Of a stretch of DNA of 8,907 bases, positions 1 through 5,899 are shown one piece after another. The stretch is from Propionicimonas sp. (GTDB taxonomy: Bacteria; Actinomycetota; Actinomycetes; Propionibacteriales; Propionibacteriaceae). The position numbers and the translations under genes are program-made. The stretch covers positions 1 through 8,907 of the forward strand of contig JAVHXR010000094.1 of the NCBI GenBank assembly GCA_031119515.1, written 5' to 3'. The notes under the pieces are model-generated. The model saw only the letters and a program-made list of their open reading frames with translations. It did no database searches and had not been told where the DNA came from. The number at the start of each line of letters is the position of its first letter. Position 1 is the first letter of the stretch.

Positions 1-2237
1 GGTCCCTGCCGCTCGTCCCCGCCCGGCGTCGCCGGCGGCGCGGGCGGCGCCGGCGGGAGCAGCTCCGAGCGGAGCGTCGCCTGCGTCCGACTCGTCAGCC
101 CGCCGGTCGCGGCGACCTCGGCGAGCACCCCCTCCGCCTCCCGGGGGGAGAACTCGGGCCCTCCCCGCAGGTGCCGCGCCAGCGCCGCCGCCGGGCCGGT
201 CCGGCCGGCCAGGAGCAGGGCGTGGAAGGCCTGGATCGTCGGAGCCGTGGTCGCGAGCGCATCCGGCGGGGCGAGTTCCAGCAGCTTGCGGTAGTGCTCC
301 CACACCGCGGGGTCGGGGGTTGCAGCCGCTCGGGTCAGGAGCGGATGGAGGTGGTACCAGGTGTCGCCGGCGAGCACCATCGACCAGTACTCGGTGATGA
401 CCGCCTCGTCGCCGGTCTGGTCGACGAGTTTCGCGCAGGTGAGTTCCTCTGACAGGTAGCTGATGGTCGACTCGTCGGAGCCGACGGTGGAGAGCATCGA
501 TCCCTCGCCCGGCCGGATCCGGTAGATGTAGCTGACCACCGGGACCACGCTGATCCGTCCCGCCCCGGTCAGGGCGGAGGTCAGGGTGACGATGTCGTTC
601 GTCCGCGGGACGCTGGCGAACGGCAGCACCCGCTCCAGCCAGAAATCCCGGCGCGCCACCCGGTTCCAGCACGGCCGGTTGCGGATCAGGCCCGGCCGGT
701 CGGCGAGCCGGCCGCCGCTGAGCGGGAGCGAGTAGCCGAACTCCGGGTCGGACCGCCAGGTCGAGTTGGCGGTGAACTTCACGAAGTCGCCGACCGCGAG
801 GTCGGAGCCGTCCGCCCGTGCCGCCGCGAGCATCGCCGCGTAGGCGCGGGGCGGGACGATGTCGTCGCCGTCGGCGAACGCGAGGTACTCGCCCCGGGCG
901 AGCTCTGCGCCGGCATTGCGGGCCTGGCCGCCGCCGGAGCCCGGGGAGCGGGTGGCCCGGACCCTGGGATCGGCGGCCGCGTGCCGCTGGACCGCCTCCC
1001 AGGTGCCGTCGGTGGAGTGGTCGTCCACGACGACCACCTCCAGGGCGACGTCCTGCGAGCTGCGGACGCTGCGCAGCAACTCGTCAACGTAGCCGGCGAT
1101 GTTGAAGGTCGGGATCACGACCGACAGCTCCGGCGAGGCTGTCACGGCGGGGGTCGTGACGGGTCGGGCCGTCCCGAGTGGTCGCTCGCCGGCAAGGATT
1201 CGCAGGTAGTCCCAGGCCATGTCGTAGGTGGTGTACGCGGCCGCGAACTCGAGCGCGGACGCCCGCTGCGCGCCCGCACCGGGCAGGGCAGCGGCGATCG
1301 TCTCCGCGAGGGCCAGGGTCGGGTCGTCCTCCTGGTCGAAGAACGAGACCCACGGCTCGGAGCCGTACTCGGCGACCAGGTGCGGCTCGGCAGGCAGCAC
1401 CGCGGGCCGGGCGAAGGTCGCTGCGGCGAGCAGGCTGCCGGAGTTGAGCACCCGGCGGTACGGGAACACCATCAGGTCGGACGCCGCGAACCAGGTCCCG
1501 AGGTCCTCATCGGGGACGAACTCCAGCCGGCTGACCACCCTGACCCCCGGCGGGGTCGCCGCGGCGATCTCGGCGGCCTGCGCTTCGTCGGCGCGGCCGG
1601 CCAGCAGGACGGTGAGTCCGGGGAACCGGTCCGCGAGCCGGTCGGCGGCCGCCAGGAGGTTGAGGATGCCCTTGTAGGGGTGGATCTGGCCGACGAACCC
1701 GAGGGTGGGAGCGTCCGCCGCCACCCCGAGCCTGGCCCGGGCGGCCAGGGGATCCGGGGGTGGCGGGTAGACGCCGCGATAGCTGGCATGCCGCAGGGTC
1801 ACGAGCCTGTCGCCGGGCAGGTCGTAGTCCTCGGCCACCGCCTCCCGGGTGTGCGGGTTGAGCTGGATGATCCGCCAGGCACTCCCGGCCAGGAAGGCGG
1901 TGAGCTCCAGTTCCAGCTCCCGGTAGCGGGTGGAGTGCGGGAGGTGGTTGTGCACCGTCCACACCAGCCGGATGCCGCGGCCGATCGCCTCGGTCACCGT
2001 GGCGCGGAAGCTGTCGAGGGCGCGCCGGGCAGCCGCCTCGGTGGTCTTGCTCTGACAGATCGGGTGAGTCCAGTGGACGTGGAACACGTCCCCTGCCTCC
2101 AGCGATGCCAGTGCCCCGGCGAGTTCGTCCACCTTGCGGCTGCCGCGCACGGTCCAGCCCTCGGCGCGCGCGCCGACGTACAGCATGTTGAGGTAGGGGT
2201 TGCTGCGCCAGCGTGGGAAGACGAGGAGGCGAGGCAT
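1..2237 (-). CDS. Fused GT4-GT2 glycosyltransferase (C-terminus beyond left edge)
   Basis: One open frame from the ATG at 2237 to the left edge gives 745 codons without a stop. Residues 1 to about 355 look like a GT4 (GT-B) enzyme: an N-terminal half with VFHVHWTHPI (51-60) and VWTVHNHLPH (92-101), then FVGQIHPYKG (181-190), a donor-side loop, and FPYRRVLNSGSLLAA (258-272). After a short linker (about 352-366), residues 370 to about 480 form a GT2 (GT-A) domain: LSVVIPTFN, VVVVDDHSTDGT and the metal-binding DGDD (456-459). A less conserved extension (DFWLERVLPFA, PRTNDIV) follows, turning Pro/Ala-rich by the edge. No signal peptide or membrane segment is visible, so it is probably cytoplasmic and may add two sugars to a surface polysaccharide or glycolipid; the substrate is unknown. 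GGAGG at 2249-2253 lies 11 nt before the ATG, inside the upstream gene, which suggests coupling. An internal GTG at codon 365 could start a separate GT2 protein. Confidence 0.88.
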   Translation of the reverse strand, partial: MPRLLVFPRWRSNPYLNMLYVGARAEGWTVRGSRKVDELAGALASLEAGDVFHVHWTHPICQSKTTEAAARRALDSFRATVTEAIGRGIRLVWTVHNHLPHSTRYRELELELTAFLAGSAWRIIQLNPHTREAVAEDYDLPGDRLVTLRHASYRGVYPPPPDPLAARARLGVAADAPTLGFVGQIHPYKGILNLLAAADRLADRFPGLTVLLAGRADEAQAAEIAAATPPGVRVVSRLEFVPDEDLGTWFAASDLMVFPYRRVLNSGSLLAAATFARPAVLPAEPHLVAEYGSEPWVSFFDQEDDPTLALAETIAAALPGAGAQRASALEFAAAYTTYDMAWDYLRILAGERPLGTARPVTTPAVTASPELSVVIPTFNIAGYVDELLRSVRSSQDVALEVVVVDDHSTDGTWEAVQRHAAADPRVRATRSPGSGGGQARNAGAELARGEYLAFADGDDIVPPRAYAAMLAAARADGSDLAVGDFVKFTANSTWRSDPEFGYSLPLSGGRLADRPGLIRNRPCWNRVARRDFWLERVLPFASVPRTNDIVTLTSALTGAGRISVVPVVSYIYRIRPGEGSMLSTVGSDESTISYLSEELTCAKLVDQTGDEAVITEYWSMVLAGDTWYHLHPLLTRAAATPDPAVWEHYRKLLELAPPDALATTAPTIQAFHALLLAGRTGPAAALARHLRGGPEFSPREAEGVLAEVAATGGLTSRTQATLRSELLPPAPPAPPATPGGDERQG

Positions 2238-2238
2238 G

Positions 2239-2715
2239 CTAGGCGGGTCCTCCGTTCGGCGCGGGTGCTGCGGGTTCCAGGACCCACTGCCGGGTGTCCG
2301 GCGCCAGGTCGGGCAGGTCGAGCCACGAGAAAGCCGTGCGGGGGGCGGTCAGGACGGGCAGCATGCGGTCTCCGTCCGCGTCGGCGAGGACGAGGGTGCC
2401 CTTCCATCGGTCGGCCCCGGCGAGTGCATCCCGGCGAACTCCGGTCGTCAGGTCCAGCGTCCACTGCCGGTGGTAGGAGCCGAAGACGGGGATCGGGGTC
2501 ACCACCTCGACACCGTCGGAGGCGGTGAGGCGGAGGGCAACCCGGGCGAGGGTGTTGGTCGGCGTGCCGGGGCGGAGGGTGAGGGCAACGACGATCCAGT
2601 CGCCACCGGAGCGGACGGACCTCAGCAGCGCGTGCGGTCCCTGGGCGGCGAGCCATTCGTCGCGCCGGGCGTCCGTCCGATGGTCGGTGGAGTCCTCCCC
2701 GGCTGGCATCGTCAC
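2239..2715 (-). CDS. Hypothetical protein coupled to the glycosyltransferase
   Basis: The product has 158 residues from GTG 2715, or 156 from ATG 2709. I do not recognise a family. The N-terminus (about 1-25) is hydrophilic, and the body alternates short hydrophobic stretches that suggest a beta-rich fold (WIVVALTLRPGT, VALRLTASDGVEVVTPIPVFG, GTLVLADADGD). The end is Pro/Ala-rich (LEPAAPAPNGGPA). No signal peptide, transmembrane helix or catalytic motif is evident. Its TAG stop is one base from the ATG of the glycosyltransferase (TAG-C-ATG), and that gene's Shine-Dalgarno lies inside it, so the two are very probably co-translated and functionally linked. An accessory or sugar-binding role in polysaccharide synthesis is inference only. 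GTG 2715 is chosen because a TACCAT box sits 7 nt upstream, which fits a leaderless mRNA; no Shine-Dalgarno is seen. Confidence 0.75.
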   Translation of the reverse strand: MTMPAGEDSTDHRTDARRDEWLAAQGPHALLRSVRSGGDWIVVALTLRPGTPTNTLARVALRLTASDGVEVVTPIPVFGSYHRQWTLDLTTGVRRDALAGADRWKGTLVLADADGDRMLPVLTAPRTAFSWLDLPDLAPDTRQWVLEPAAPAPNGGPA

Positions 2716-2722
2716 GGGCGCG

Positions 2723-2728
2723 ATGGTA
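2723..2728 (-). promoter_or_regulatory. -10 box TACCAT, leaderless promoter for the hypothetical-glycosyltransferase operon
   Basis: TACCAT on the minus strand ends 7 nt before the GTG at 2715, where a TANNNT -10 hexamer would put the transcript start on the start codon. No convincing -35 is seen. It is arranged back to back with the menB box. Confidence 0.5.
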
Positions 2729-2755
2729 GCAGCCGGCCCCGGCGGCGAGCGTCGC

Positions 2756-2761
2756 TACCCT
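2756..2761 (+). promoter_or_regulatory. -10 box TACCCT, leaderless promoter for menB
   Basis: TACCCT is followed by six bases (GAGCAC) and the menB ATG at 2768. There is no Shine-Dalgarno in the gap, so the transcript probably starts at or next to the ATG. No clear -35 is seen. Confidence 0.5.
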
Positions 2762-2767
2762 GAGCAC

Positions 2768-3676
2768 ATGACCAGTCCCTGGCAGCCCGAGAAATGGCGC
2801 GCGGTCGACGGCTTCGAGTTCACCGACATCACCTACCACCGGGCGCTGGACGTGCCGGCGGTCCGGATCGCGTTCGACCGGCCGGAGGTCCGCAACGCCT
2901 TCCGGCCGCACACCGTCGACGAGTTGTACACCGCGCTCGACCACGCCAGGACCTCCTCCGACGTCGGCTGTGTACTGATCACGGGCAACGGGCCCTCGTC
3001 GAAGGACGGCGGCTGGGCCTTCTGTTCCGGCGGCGACCAGCGGATCCGGGGGCGCTCCGGCTACCAGTACGCCGACGGCGAGACCGCCGACACCGTGGAC
3101 GCCCGGCGGGCTGCCGCCGAGGGTGGACGGCTGCACATCCTCGAGGTCCAGCGCCTGATCCGGTTCATGCCGAAGGTGGTGATCGCGCTGGTGAACGGCT
3201 GGGCCGCCGGGGGTGGGCACTCGCTGCACGTCGTCTGCGACCTGACGCTCGCCTCGGCCGAGCACGCCCGCTTCAAGCAGACCGACGCCGACGTCGGCTC
3301 CTTCGACGCCGGGTTCGGCTCGGCCTACCTGGCACGGCAGGTGGGCCAGAAGTTCGCCCGGGAGATCTTCTTCCTCGGCGACACCTATTCGGCGGCGGAG
3401 GCTCACCGGATGGGGATGGTGAACGCGGTGGTCCCCCACGCCGAGCTCGAGGAGGTGGGGCTGGAGTGGGCCGCGAAGGTCTGCGGCAAGTCGCCGACCG
3501 CCCAGCGGATGCTGAAGTTCGCGTTCAACGCGATCGACGACGGGTTGGTCGGCCAGCAGGTGTTCGCCGGGGAGACCACGAGGCTGGCCTACATGACCGA
3601 CGAGGCGGTCGAGGGACGGGACTCGTTCCTGGAGAAGCGGGCGCCGGACTGGTCCCGGTTCCCCTACTACTACTGA
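2768..3676 (+). CDS. menB: 1,4-dihydroxy-2-naphthoyl-CoA synthase (MenB)
   Basis: This crotonase-fold enzyme of menaquinone biosynthesis closes the second ring of the naphthoquinone, turning o-succinylbenzoyl-CoA into 1,4-dihydroxy-2-naphthoyl-CoA. It is 302 aa, close to other actinobacterial MenBs. Visible are VRIAFDRPEVRNAFRP (32-47), the CoA/oxyanion segment AFCSGGDQRIRG (84-95), GWAAGGGHSLHVVCD (144-158), QTDADVGSFD (171-180) and the C-terminal LAYMTDEAVEGRDSFLEKR (273-291). Asp175 in DADVGSFD marks the form that uses an acidic side chain where E. coli MenB has Gly plus bound bicarbonate. Tyr275 sits where MenB carries a conserved tyrosine. ATG 2768 is chosen because of the TACCCT box 6 nt upstream and because MenB similarity begins at once; longer upstream starts would cross the divergent promoter. 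No other men gene is seen in the window. Confidence 0.95.
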   Translation: MTSPWQPEKWRAVDGFEFTDITYHRALDVPAVRIAFDRPEVRNAFRPHTVDELYTALDHARTSSDVGCVLITGNGPSSKDGGWAFCSGGDQRIRGRSGYQYADGETADTVDARRAAAEGGRLHILEVQRLIRFMPKVVIALVNGWAAGGGHSLHVVCDLTLASAEHARFKQTDADVGSFDAGFGSAYLARQVGQKFAREIFFLGDTYSAAEAHRMGMVNAVVPHAELEEVGLEWAAKVCGKSPTAQRMLKFAFNAIDDGLVGQQVFAGETTRLAYMTDEAVEGRDSFLEKRAPDWSRFPYYY

Positions 3677-3698
3677 TGCCGCCGGGCCCCGGGTGCGG

Positions 3699-3704
3699 CA
3701 GGAT
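3699..3704 (+). promoter_or_regulatory. Weak -10-like box CAGGAT before the alpha/beta hydrolase
   Basis: CAGGAT lies 7 nt before ATG 3712, the geometry seen at other starts in this window, but lacks the first T of TANNNT. It may be a secondary promoter within a menB-hydrolase unit, or chance. Confidence 0.25.
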
Positions 3705-3711
3705 GGCGCGC

Positions 3712-4473
3712 ATGAGCGATGCCGCCGTCCGTCCCGGGGCCGAACCCTTCCACGCCTCCGCCGGCCGGCACGGCGTCCTGCTGTGCCACGGCTTCACCGG
3801 CTCGCCGGCCTCGATGCGGCCCTGGGCGGAACACCTGGCCGGGCAGGGCTACACCGTCCGGGTGCCCCGGCTGCCCGGGCACGGCACCACCTGGCAGGAG
3901 ATGAACGAGACCACCTGGCGGCAGTGGTACGCCGAGGTCGACGCCGCGCTGAGCCAGCTGTGGTCCAGCTGCGACTGGGTGGCGGTCTGCGGCATGTCGA
4001 TGGGGGGCGCGCTCGCGCTGCGGCTTGCCGAGCAGCGTCCCGCCGACGTCGGGGCGCTGGTGCTGGTGAACCCGGCCGTCGGGCTGAAGCGGCTCGACCT
4101 CAAGCTGCTGCCCGTGCTGCGCCGCTTCACTGCGTCCTTCCCGGGGATCAGCAACGACATCCGCAAGGCCGGCCAGGACGAGGTCGCCTACGACAGGGTT
4201 CCGCTGCACGCGATGGCGTCCCAGCTCGAGCTGTGGCGGGATGTCCGCGGCGGGCTGGCGCGGGTGACCGCACCGTTGCTCTACTTCCGGTCCCTCACCG
4301 ACCACGTCGTCGACGACCTCAGCCAGTCGGTGGTGCTGTCGGGGGTGTCGTCCCGCGTCCACCGGTTCGTTGAGCTGCCCCAGAGCTACCACGTCGCCAC
4401 CCTCGACCACGACGCGCCACTGATCTTCGAGCGCTCGGCCGAGTTCCTGGCCGAGCAGGCGCCGCAGGGCTGA
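3712..4473 (+). CDS. Alpha/beta hydrolase, carboxylesterase/monoacylglycerol lipase type
   Basis: This 253-residue serine hydrolase resembles the compact esterase/monoacylglycerol lipase group (about 250 aa). The oxyanion segment LLCHGFTGSP is at 23-32, PRLPGHGTTW at 52-61, and the nucleophile elbow G-M-S-M-G-G at 94-99 with Ser96. Asp197 (SLTDHVV) and His227 (SYHVATLD) complete a likely catalytic triad. A short cap lies between about 125 and 180. There is no signal peptide, so it is probably cytoplasmic, acting on acyl esters; the substrate is unknown. Start choice is uncertain: ATG 3712 fits the usual N-terminus, ATG 3703 adds three residues, and ATG 3676 overlaps the menB stop (TGATG) in the same frame and would add twelve residues with coupling to menB. 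Co-transcription with menB is likely because only 35 bases separate them, but a menaquinone role is speculative. Confidence 0.88.
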   Translation: MSDAAVRPGAEPFHASAGRHGVLLCHGFTGSPASMRPWAEHLAGQGYTVRVPRLPGHGTTWQEMNETTWRQWYAEVDAALSQLWSSCDWVAVCGMSMGGALALRLAEQRPADVGALVLVNPAVGLKRLDLKLLPVLRRFTASFPGISNDIRKAGQDEVAYDRVPLHAMASQLELWRDVRGGLARVTAPLLYFRSLTDHVVDDLSQSVVLSGVSSRVHRFVELPQSYHVATLDHDAPLIFERSAEFLAEQAPQG

Positions 4474-4476
4474 GCC

Positions 4477-4492
4477 GCCCGCCCGGGCGGGC
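4477..4492 (+). terminator. GC-only 16-bp palindrome after the hydrolase, possible terminator
   Basis: GCCCGCCCGGGCGGGC is a perfect palindrome starting 4 bases after the hydrolase stop. It has no T-tract and its hairpin would have almost no loop, so intrinsic termination is only possible. It sits between the hydrolase and the promoter of the next gene. Confidence 0.3.
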
Positions 4493-4538
4493 TGTCCACG
4501 TCGCGGGCCGCGGTGACGGGCGTACCGAGCGGCGTGCC

Positions 4539-4544
4539 TACACT
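4539..4544 (+). promoter_or_regulatory. -10 box TACACT, leaderless promoter for the YbaK-like gene
   Basis: TACACT is followed by CCGGAC and the GTG at 4551. The 6-nt gap leaves no room for a Shine-Dalgarno, which fits leaderless translation from GTG. The same hexamer precedes the tRNA-Ser gene at 8427. Confidence 0.55.
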
Positions 4545-4550
4545 CCGGAC

Positions 4551-5081
4551 GTGTTCGACAAGCTGAATCCGCTGCCCGCCCTCGACCACCCCGAACTCGT
4601 CCCGGCGATCGTCCACGCGGCGCTGGGGTACGTCCCGTCCGCCCGGGTGTTCACCATCGACCCGTCCCACGCCGACACCGAGACCCTCGCCCGGGTCTAC
4701 GACCTGCCGATGGACATCATGGCGAACGCGGTGCTGGTGCAGGGCCGGCGTGGCGGTGACGAACGGCAGGCGTGCTGCATGACGCTGGCCCACCGCCGGG
4801 TGGACGTCAACAACGTGGTGCGCCGCCGGCTGGACGTTCGCAAGGCGTCCTTCGCCCCGATGGAGGTCGCGGTGGCCGCCTCCGGGATGGAGTACGGCGG
4901 GATCACCCCCGTCGGCCTGCCGCCGGAGTGGCCGGTGTGGGTGGACGCCGCGGTGGCGGACAGCGAGTTCGTCTGCATCGGTGCCGGGAACCGCACCGCC
5001 AAGCTGATCCTTCCCGGGGCCGCGCTGCTCAACCTTCCCGGCGCCGAGCGGGTCGACGGCCTCGCCCGCGACCTGGGCTGA
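4551..5081 (+). CDS. YbaK/ProX-type aminoacyl-tRNA editing domain protein
   Basis: This free-standing editing domain of 176 aa belongs to the YbaK/EbsC/ProX superfamily, whose members hydrolyse mischarged tRNAs such as Cys-tRNA(Pro) or Ala-tRNA(Pro) in the cytoplasm. Diagnostic segments are VVRRRLDVRKASFAP (89-103), the glycine-rich GGITPVGLP (116-124), a VWVDAAVADSEFVCIGAG strand pair (129-146), and KLILPGAALLNLPGAE (151-166). The region where YbaK and ProX carry a functional lysine reads MANAVLVQG here (57-65), with Asn at the likely position, so substrate or chemistry may differ from E. coli YbaK. GTG 4551 is chosen for the TACACT box 6 nt upstream. The stop at 5079-5081 lies inside the first 34-bp repeat, so the repeat array starts within the coding sequence. 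Exact tRNA specificity cannot be told. Confidence 0.85.
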   Translation: MFDKLNPLPALDHPELVPAIVHAALGYVPSARVFTIDPSHADTETLARVYDLPMDIMANAVLVQGRRGGDERQACCMTLAHRRVDVNNVVRRRLDVRKASFAPMEVAVAASGMEYGGITPVGLPPEWPVWVDAAVADSEFVCIGAGNRTAKLILPGAALLNLPGAERVDGLARDLG

Positions 5082-5143
5082 CGTTTCGCGGGGACGGTTC
5101 CGAAACCTGTGGGCTGACGTTTCGCGGGGACGGTTCCGAAACC
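5074..5143. repeat. Two perfect 34-bp tandem repeats (REP-like)
   Basis: Copies at 5074-5107 and 5110-5143 are identical over 34 bases, with a 36-bp period. Each contains GTTTCG, 12 bases with the core GGGGACGGTTC, then CGAAAC, so each can form a 6-bp-stem hairpin. Copy 1 includes the last Gly codon and stop of the YbaK-like gene. GGGGACGGTTC-type cores are typical of REP elements in high-GC actinobacteria (recalled, not searched). They probably also help terminate transcription between the convergent genes. Confidence 0.85.
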
Positions 5144-5198
5144 GGTTCGGCGGGACAGACCTGGAGGCGGCTGAGCCCGCTGCGCTGACTCGGCGGCC

Positions 5199-5263
5199 GC
5201 CTGACTCGCGGGGACGGTTCCCAGGCCGGTTCGCGGGGACAGAACCGTCCCCGTGAGTCAGGC
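5199..5263. terminator. 22-bp-stem inverted repeat between convergent genes, REP-like bidirectional terminator
   Basis: The left arm 5199-5220 pairs with 5242-5263 over 22 positions, with one exception that becomes a G-U pair on the plus-strand transcript (5208/5254). The loop is 21 nt. Both arms contain the GGGACGGTTC core of the tandem repeats, the right one inverted. The stop codon of the minus-strand GNAT gene (5258-5260) lies inside the right arm. A competing hairpin, GGTTC 5228-5232 with GAACC 5242-5246, uses part of the same arm. There is no T-tract. Confidence 0.7.
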
Positions 5264-5899
5264 CAGACCGATGAACCGGCGGAACGCCTCGACGCCGGTG
5301 ACGTGGATCGGCTCGCCGCGGACGAAGGTGTCGCGGGTCAGCAGCAGCGCCTGGTTCGTGGCGGTCTCGTCGCCGCGGGCCAGCCGGCGGAGCCCGTTCG
5401 GCCGGTAGCCGACCTTCCGGCTCACCGCCAGCGAGGCCGGGTTGTCGAGGAAGGCGCCGGAGGTGATCTCCGCCGCGTCCAGGTGGTCGAAACAGAATGC
5501 GCAGATCGCCTGACGCATCCGGGTGCCGATCCCCTGCCCCTGGAATTCCAGCCCGAGCCACGAGCCGGTCTCCCCGGTCCTGGTCACCGGGTAGTCGGAC
5601 GTGCTGAAGCCCTGGGTGCCGACGATCCGGCCCTCGTACTCGACGGCGAACTCCAGCGCCCACCGGTCAGGACGGAAGCCGGCCCGCACCCCCCAGTGGA
5701 ACTGGACGTAGTTGGCCGGCAACTCGGCCGCAGGGGCCTCCGTCCACGGATGGTAGAACGGCCGCTGGTCCGGGGGATGGACGCCGGCCAGCGCGACCTC
5801 GACGAGTTCGGGCAGCACGTCGTCGGTGATCGGACGCAGCACCACCGGGCCGGCCTCGACCCGCAGGCCGAGCGGGGGAAAGGCGTCGGCCAGGTTCAC
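5258..5899 (-). CDS. GNAT N-acetyltransferase, RimJ/RimL-like
   Basis: This 213-residue GNAT protein would transfer acetyl from acetyl-CoA to an amine; the acceptor is unknown. The early strand VVLRPITDDVLPEL (19-32) is typical of the RimJ/RimL branch. FAVEYEGRIVGTQGF (84-98) is the central strand pair, SWLGLEFQGQGIGTRMRQA (113-131) holds the acetyl-CoA loop Q-G-Q-G-I-G (120-125), and FLDNPASLAVSRKVGYRPNG (150-169) is the C-terminal segment with the usual Asn and Tyr. No signal peptide or membrane segment is seen. Start GTG 5899 overlaps the upp stop by four bases (GTGA), so it is translated after upp by coupling and needs no promoter of its own. The link to uracil salvage is not obvious. The C-terminus (FIGLA) and stop are encoded within or next to a REP-like hairpin. 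Confidence 0.88.
   Translation of the reverse strand: MNLADAFPPLGLRVEAGPVVLRPITDDVLPELVEVALAGVHPPDQRPFYHPWTEAPAAELPANYVQFHWGVRAGFRPDRWALEFAVEYEGRIVGTQGFSTSDYPVTRTGETGSWLGLEFQGQGIGTRMRQAICAFCFDHLDAAEITSGAFLDNPASLAVSRKVGYRPNGLRRLARGDETATNQALLLTRDTFVRGEPIHVTGVEAFRRFIGLA

Noticed and set aside
981..2528. Plus-strand open frame of 515 codons opposite the glycosyltransferase
   Set aside because: It is a high-GC shadow of the minus-strand gene: Arg/Gly/Val-rich composition, no recognisable domain, no ribosome site.
2525..2767. N-terminal extension of menB to 2525
   Set aside because: The extra residues would overlap the divergent gene and its promoter, and MenB similarity starts right after ATG 2768, which has a -10 box.
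1994..3439. Minus-strand open frame of 481 codons across menB and the glycosyltransferase start
   Set aside because: It runs antisense to the well-supported menB and over the divergent promoter; its low-complexity product has no motif.
5074..5263. Repeat cluster as a CRISPR array
   Set aside because: There are only two perfect copies, separated by 2 bp, without spacers or cas genes; the pattern is REP-like.
4386..5663. Minus-strand open frame of 425 codons over the YbaK-like gene, the repeats and the GNAT 3' end
   Set aside because: It translates the tandem repeats as protein and is antisense to real genes; a composition artefact.
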